Assembly: GCF_014672715.2 (NCBI RefSeq) | Contig: NZ_CP058566.2 | Location: forward strand, 1,550,001 to 1,614,000 | From: Dehalogenimonas etheniformans | Lineage (GTDB): Bacteria > Chloroflexota > Dehalococcoidia > Dehalococcoidales > Dehalococcoidaceae | Direction: 5' to 3' | Length of the DNA stretch: 64,000 nucleotides | In this document: positions 60,114 through 64,000 of the stretch, one piece after another | Position numbering within the stretch: the first letter of the stretch is position 1 | Layout of the letters: every line of letters starts with the position of its first letter | Position numbers and translations under genes: made by a program | Notes under the pieces: model-generated | Databases searched by the model: none | Seen by the model: only the letters and a program-made list of their open reading frames with translations | Told to the model about the DNA's origin: nothing

Positions 60114-62558
60114 ATGATCGACAGATACGAGCCCCAGGAAATAGAAAAGAAATGGCAGGCCAAATGGGCCGCCGATAACCTTTACCACGTACCTGATGAT
60201 TCGCCCAAGCCGAAGTGGTACGCGCTCACCATGTTCCCCTACACCTCCGGCGACCTGCATATCGGCCACTGGTACGCGATGGCCCCCTCCGACGTTTACG
60301 CCCGCTACAAGCGGATGATGGGCTTCGATGTCCTGCACCCCATGGGCTTCGACGCCTTCGGTTTCCCGGCGGAGAACGCCGCCATTAAGCGCGGCATCCA
60401 TCCCCGCATCTGGACGGAGAAGAACATCGAGAACATGCGTAAGCAACTCAAATCCATGGGCTGCTGCTATGACTGGGATCGCGAGGTTGTGACGTCCCGA
60501 CCCGATTATTACAAATGGACCGAGTGGTTCTTCCTGAAACTGTATGAGGCCGGTCTGGCCTACCGGGCCAAAGCCCCGGTCAACTGGTGTCCATCATGTC
60601 AGGCGGTCCTGGCCAATGAGCAGGTTATCGGCGGTGGTGAATGTTGGCGCTGCGAGACTCAGGTGGTCCGCAAGGACCTGGTGCAATGGTTCTTCAAGAT
60701 CACTAAGTACGCCGACGAACTCAAAGACCATGAAGGATTGGACTGGCCGGAGCGCATCAAGATCATGCAGCGCAACTGGGTAGGCAAGTCCACCGGCGCC
60801 GAGATCGAGTTCAACCTGGACGTTCCCGGTGTCGCCGAGAAGAAGATCAAAGTCTTCACCACCCGGCCCGATACCGTTTACGGAGTGACTTTCATGGTAC
60901 TGGCGCCGGAGCATCCGTTGGTCGAAAAAATCACGACGCCGGCGCAGAAAGCCGCGGTTGAAGCCTATGTTGATAAGGCCCGCCGCCTGACAGAGATCGA
61001 TCGCCTGTCGACAGAACACGAGAAAGACGGCGTTTTCACCGGCGCATATGTAATCAATCAGCTCAACGGCGAGCCAGTGCCGGTATGGATCGCCGACTAT
61101 GTTATCTGGAGCTACGGCACCGGAGCTGTCATGGCGGTGCCCGCCCACGACGAACGCGACTTCGCCTTCGCTAAAAAGTATAAGCTGCCCGTCCGCGTGG
61201 TTATCGCCCCTCCCGGTTATGAGGGCGGCCCCATCCCCGAAGCCTACGTCGGCGAAGGAAGAATGATCAATTCCGCTCAATTCAACGGCAAACCAAGCGC
61301 CGAAGCTTTCGACGGCATCATCGATTGGATGGAATCCCAGGGCTTCGGTAAAAAAGCGGTCAGTTATAAACTCAGGGACTGGCTGATCTCGCGACAGCGC
61401 TATTGGGGCGCGCCCATTCCGATGATTCACTGCGATAAATGCGGCATCGTGCCGGTACCCGAAAAAGACCTGCCTGTGCTATTGCCGGAAGAAGCGGAGT
61501 TCAGGCCCACGGGTGAGTCGCCGCTCAAGTACGTCGAGAGTTTCGTTAATACGACTTGCCCTAAATGCGGCGGTCCTGCCAAACGCGAAACCGACACAAT
61601 GGACACTTTCATGTGTTCCAGTTGGTATTTCCTGCGTTATTGCTCGCCGCACGACGCTAAAGAAGCCTTCGACCCGGAGAAAACAAAAAAGTGGATGCCG
61701 GTGGATATCTACACCGGCGGCGCCGACCATGCCGTGATGCACCTCTTCTATTCGAGGTTCTTCACTATGGCATTGCGCGACATGGGACGCCTGCCCTTCG
61801 GCGAGCCGTTCAAGAGGCTTTTCAACCAGGGCGTCATCACCAGCCAGCATCAGAAGATGTCCAAGAGCAAGGGCAACGTCGTAAATCCGGACAAGTACGT
61901 TGGCGAACTCGGCGCCGACACTGTTCGCGCCTACCTCATGTTCGTCGGACCGTGGGAACTAGGCGGTGATTGGAACGATTCCGGCATCGGCGGCATGTCC
62001 CGCTGGTTCAACCGCGTCTGGAAACTGGCATTGGAGGAGTACACACCAACAGATTTCGGTTCCGATGCGGACGCGGCTCTTACCCGCAAAACTAACCAGG
62101 TCGTTCGCAAAGTGAATCAGGATATCGACAAGCTCCAGTTCAACACCATGCTGGCGGCTCTGATGGACTACACCAACTACCTGGCGACGGCAAAAGATAC
62201 CGGGAAAGTGTCGATCGAAACCTGGAACAAGGCTATCGAAAGCTTGACGCTGATGCTGGCTCCGACTGCGCCTCACCTAACCGAAGAAATATGGCAGCGC
62301 CTGGGTAAACCATATAGCATTCATAATCAGTCATTCCCGTCGTGGGATGACGAATTGGCCAAGGAACCGGAAATCACACTAGTGGTGCAGGTAAACGGCA
62401 AAGTACGCGCCCGGATCCAAGCACCTGCTGATATTACCGAGTGCCAGGCTACCGACCTGTCCATGTCCAACGACAGGGTCAAAGAGTTCAGTGCCGGGAA
62501 GACGGTCAAAAGCGTGGTCTACGTTCCCGGCAAATTGGTCAACGTCGTCGTCGTATAG
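60114..62558 (+). CDS. leuS: Leucine-tRNA ligase
   Basis: The ~814-residue class I enzyme has FPYTSGDLHIGHWYAMAPSD (HIGH), the CP1 editing domain (~220-420, TTRPDTVYGVTFMVLAPEH and GTGAVMAVPAHDERDF), a zinc-type Cys motif (CPKCGGPAKRETDTMDTF) and QKMSKSKGN. A C-terminal anticodon and extension domain follows. I start at the ATG at 60114 (IDRYEPQEIEKKWQ), with GGAG 9 bases before; an upstream TTG at 60054 adds 20 residues without likeness. Confidence 0.96.
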   Translation: MIDRYEPQEIEKKWQAKWAADNLYHVPDDSPKPKWYALTMFPYTSGDLHIGHWYAMAPSDVYARYKRMMGFDVLHPMGFDAFGFPAENAAIKRGIHPRIWTEKNIENMRKQLKSMGCCYDWDREVVTSRPDYYKWTEWFFLKLYEAGLAYRAKAPVNWCPSCQAVLANEQVIGGGECWRCETQVVRKDLVQWFFKITKYADELKDHEGLDWPERIKIMQRNWVGKSTGAEIEFNLDVPGVAEKKIKVFTTRPDTVYGVTFMVLAPEHPLVEKITTPAQKAAVEAYVDKARRLTEIDRLSTEHEKDGVFTGAYVINQLNGEPVPVWIADYVIWSYGTGAVMAVPAHDERDFAFAKKYKLPVRVVIAPPGYEGGPIPEAYVGEGRMINSAQFNGKPSAEAFDGIIDWMESQGFGKKAVSYKLRDWLISRQRYWGAPIPMIHCDKCGIVPVPEKDLPVLLPEEAEFRPTGESPLKYVESFVNTTCPKCGGPAKRETDTMDTFMCSSWYFLRYCSPHDAKEAFDPEKTKKWMPVDIYTGGADHAVMHLFYSRFFTMALRDMGRLPFGEPFKRLFNQGVITSQHQKMSKSKGNVVNPDKYVGELGADTVRAYLMFVGPWELGGDWNDSGIGGMSRWFNRVWKLALEEYTPTDFGSDADAALTRKTNQVVRKVNQDIDKLQFNTMLAALMDYTNYLATAKDTGKVSIETWNKAIESLTLMLAPTAPHLTEEIWQRLGKPYSIHNQSFPSWDDELAKEPEITLVVQVNGKVRARIQAPADITECQATDLSMSNDRVKEFSAGKTVKSVVYVPGKLVNVVVV

Positions 62559-62629
62559 GGCGACCTGCCGGTCGCCCGCCTGGTCTGTCCTTTCCCCCGG
62601 GTGGGAAAGGACTTAAAGGAGAGGGCATC

Positions 62630-63430
62630 ATGAAAATAGCGTTTATCGGCGGCGGCAACATGGGCCGCGCCATGATCTCTGCCATCATCGATAAGGGGCT
62701 GGCTGAGCCCGAAGACATCACCGTCGCCGACGTTAAAGAGGAAAGCCGCGAGGCTATCGTCCTGGACCTCGGCGTTTTTGCGACGCCGTCAAACCTGGCC
62801 GCGGTCAAAGATGCCGAAGTGATTATACTGGCTATCAAACCGCAGAACCTGGCAGATGTCACTGCCGACCTTGCCGGAAAGCTCGATAGCTGCCAGTTAG
62901 TCTTATCTATTATCGCCGGAAAGAAAATCTCGACTCTGGTCGACGGGTTCAAGCATCGGGCGGTTGTCCGTGTAATGCCCAATACCCCGGCACAGATAGG
63001 TAGAGGCATGAGCGTTTGGACTGCCACCGAGGTGGTCAGTCCGAAGCAAAAAGAATCCACCCAAAAGATCCTCACCGCCATGGGGCAAGAGCTGTTCACA
63101 CCGGATGAGAACGACCTTGACAAGGCCACGGCTCTTTCAGGCAGCGGTCCAGCCTATTTTTTCCTGTTTATGGAAGCCCTCGTCGATGCCGGCGTGAAAA
63201 TGGGCTTCAGTCCCGAGGTCGCGCGGCAACTGGTGCTCCAGACCGCTTCGGGCTCCGCAGAGTATGCCTGCCTTTCCGGTCGAGACCTGATGGAATTACG
63301 ACGGATGGTCACCTCGCCCGGTGGCACCACTGCAGAGGCGATCAAGGTATTTGAATCCGGCGATTTCAAGGGTCTGGTGAATAAGGCTGTCGAGGCAGCT
63401 TTACGGCGGGCTAAAGAGCTGGGCGTCTAG
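62630..63430 (+). CDS. proC: Pyrroline-5-carboxylate reductase
   Basis: The 266-residue protein has Rossmann motif IAFIGGGNMGRAMISAI, then ILAIKPQNL, VRVMPNTPAQIGRGM and ALSGSGPAYFFLFMEALVDA, with VTSPGGTTAEAI near the end. It reduces pyrroline-5-carboxylate to proline. AAAGGAGAG precedes the ATG at 62630. Confidence 0.96.
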   Translation: MKIAFIGGGNMGRAMISAIIDKGLAEPEDITVADVKEESREAIVLDLGVFATPSNLAAVKDAEVIILAIKPQNLADVTADLAGKLDSCQLVLSIIAGKKISTLVDGFKHRAVVRVMPNTPAQIGRGMSVWTATEVVSPKQKESTQKILTAMGQELFTPDENDLDKATALSGSGPAYFFLFMEALVDAGVKMGFSPEVARQLVLQTASGSAEYACLSGRDLMELRRMVTSPGGTTAEAIKVFESGDFKGLVNKAVEAALRRAKELGV

Positions 63431-63444
63431 TTTCGGAGGGCACG

Positions 63445-63810
63445 ATGGAAAAACCAAAATCGACCGACGAATATATTAAAAGTTTTCCCGCAGATATCCA
63501 GGGCATTCTTGAAGAAATCCGCCGGGTCATCAAAGGGGCAGCTCCCGAATCTACAGAGGTTATCAGTTATGGCATGCCGGGATTCAAATTAGATAACCAT
63601 TTACTCTTATGGTTTGCGGCTTTCAAGGACCATATCAGTCTTTTCCCGACCAGTTCCGGCGTTGACGCTTTCAAGGCAAAATTGAAAGAATTCAAGGTGT
63701 CGAAGGGGACGATCCAATTCCCGCTGGATAAGCCGATCCCCTATGATTTAATCCGAGAAATAACCGGGTTCAGGGTGAAGGATCCCGCCAGGCACGGTTC
63801 GAAGTATTAA
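63445..63810 (+). CDS. DUF1801 family protein (YdhG-like)
   Basis: The 121-residue protein shows VISYGMPGFKLDNHLLLWFA, then HISLFPTSSGVDAFKAKLK and GTIQFPLDKPIPYDLIREI, the signature of the YdhG/frataxin-like family. GGAGG lies 5 bases before the ATG. Its role is not settled; a frataxin-like iron role was proposed in Bacillus. It follows proC by 14 bp. Confidence 0.9.
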   Translation: MEKPKSTDEYIKSFPADIQGILEEIRRVIKGAAPESTEVISYGMPGFKLDNHLLLWFAAFKDHISLFPTSSGVDAFKAKLKEFKVSKGTIQFPLDKPIPYDLIREITGFRVKDPARHGSKY

Positions 63811-63824
63811 CAGGCGCGGGGTAG

Positions 63825-64000
63825 CTATGCTCGTAACGTGGCGCCGAGCTGGGTCATCAACGTTGATACGATCTCGGCCATGACCTTATCCACTTCTGCG
63901 TCCGTAAGCGTTGCAGCCGGCGACTGGAAAACCAGCCGGTAAGCCAGCGATTTCTTGCCGTCCGGAACCTGTTTGCCTGAATAGACGTCGAACAACCGGA
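63825..64000 (-). CDS. pheT: Phenylalanine-tRNA ligase beta subunit, C-terminal end (partial)
   Basis: The frame is open from the window edge to TAG at 63825. It reads LFDVYSGKQVPDGKKSLAYR, then LVFQSPAATLTDAEVDKVMA and a terminal LGATLRA, the ferredoxin-fold anticodon-binding domain of PheT. The 5' part lies beyond the window. Confidence 0.92.
   Translation of the reverse strand, partial: RLFDVYSGKQVPDGKKSLAYRLVFQSPAATLTDAEVDKVMAEIVSTLMTQLGATLRA

Noticed and set aside
1-64000. tRNA, rRNA or CRISPR loci
   Set aside because: No cloverleaf-like sequence with a GGTTCGAATCC-type arm, no rRNA stretch and no regularly spaced identical repeats were seen on either strand.

Overview
The window looks like chromosomal DNA from an organohalide-respiring member of the Dehalococcoidia (Chloroflexota), most likely Dehalogenimonas or a close relative. 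The grounds are four genes for Tat-exported, corrinoid/iron-sulfur reductive dehalogenases (RdhA), B12-binding radical SAM proteins, a MarR-type regulator inside the rdh cluster, and housekeeping genes of Dehalococcoidia type. No tRNA, rRNA, CRISPR array or intact transposase was seen. The assignment is by recognition, not by a database search.

Layout. 1-3.9 kb: cofactor genes (nnr, coaX, coaBC). 4-4.4 kb: tiny broken membrane genes. 4.6-8.6 kb: an ECF sigma factor followed by a chain of anchored, secreted and lipoprotein genes of unknown role. 8.8-10.8 kb: an ABC-2 exporter. 11-14.5 kb: small membrane genes, an EF-Tu-like protein and a leader-RNA/membrane/B12-radical-SAM operon. 15.6-22.7 kb: housekeeping (argF, der, plsY, gpsA, dnaJ, flavin proteins, ybeY). 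23.1-26.5 kb: a frameshifted hybrid histidine kinase. 26.5-40.4 kb: PMT-like protein, PlsY paralogue, degV, regulators, polA, mutM, racemase, proS. 40.4-48.5 kb: an AT-richer rdh island with four rdhA genes, a MarR regulator and a PAS-winged-helix regulator, with no rdhB anchor gene. 48.5-53.7 kb: a radical SAM gene, a chimeric gene scar, two DOMON lipoproteins, a hydrolase, and decayed remnants of the phosphate operon (mgsA', pstB', phoU', arsC'). 53.8-64 kb: PhoR/PhoB-type pair, rhomboid, response regulator, yjbQ, ligD polymerase domain, lipoprotein, leuS, proC and the 3' end of pheT.

The strongest new signal is regulatory. Three of the four rdhA promoters share one geometry: TTAAC-type direct repeats on a 10-11 bp period, then an AATCAGCATAAAT-like box, a -35 region, a 17-bp spacer and a -10. 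A PhoB-type winged helix fused to a PAS sensor is encoded divergently from one of them. I infer a one-component sensor that activates dehalogenase genes without a kinase.

The second theme is gene decay. Four small genes each continue in frame past a single TGA codon. A kinase carries two one-base losses at conserved motifs. The phosphate-uptake operon is reduced to fused stubs, and an in-frame protein is stitched from a B12-binding domain start, a piece of B12-dependent ribonucleotide reductase and an unknown tail. Short dispersed repeats lie between genes and in several places supply the coding sequence of protein ends.
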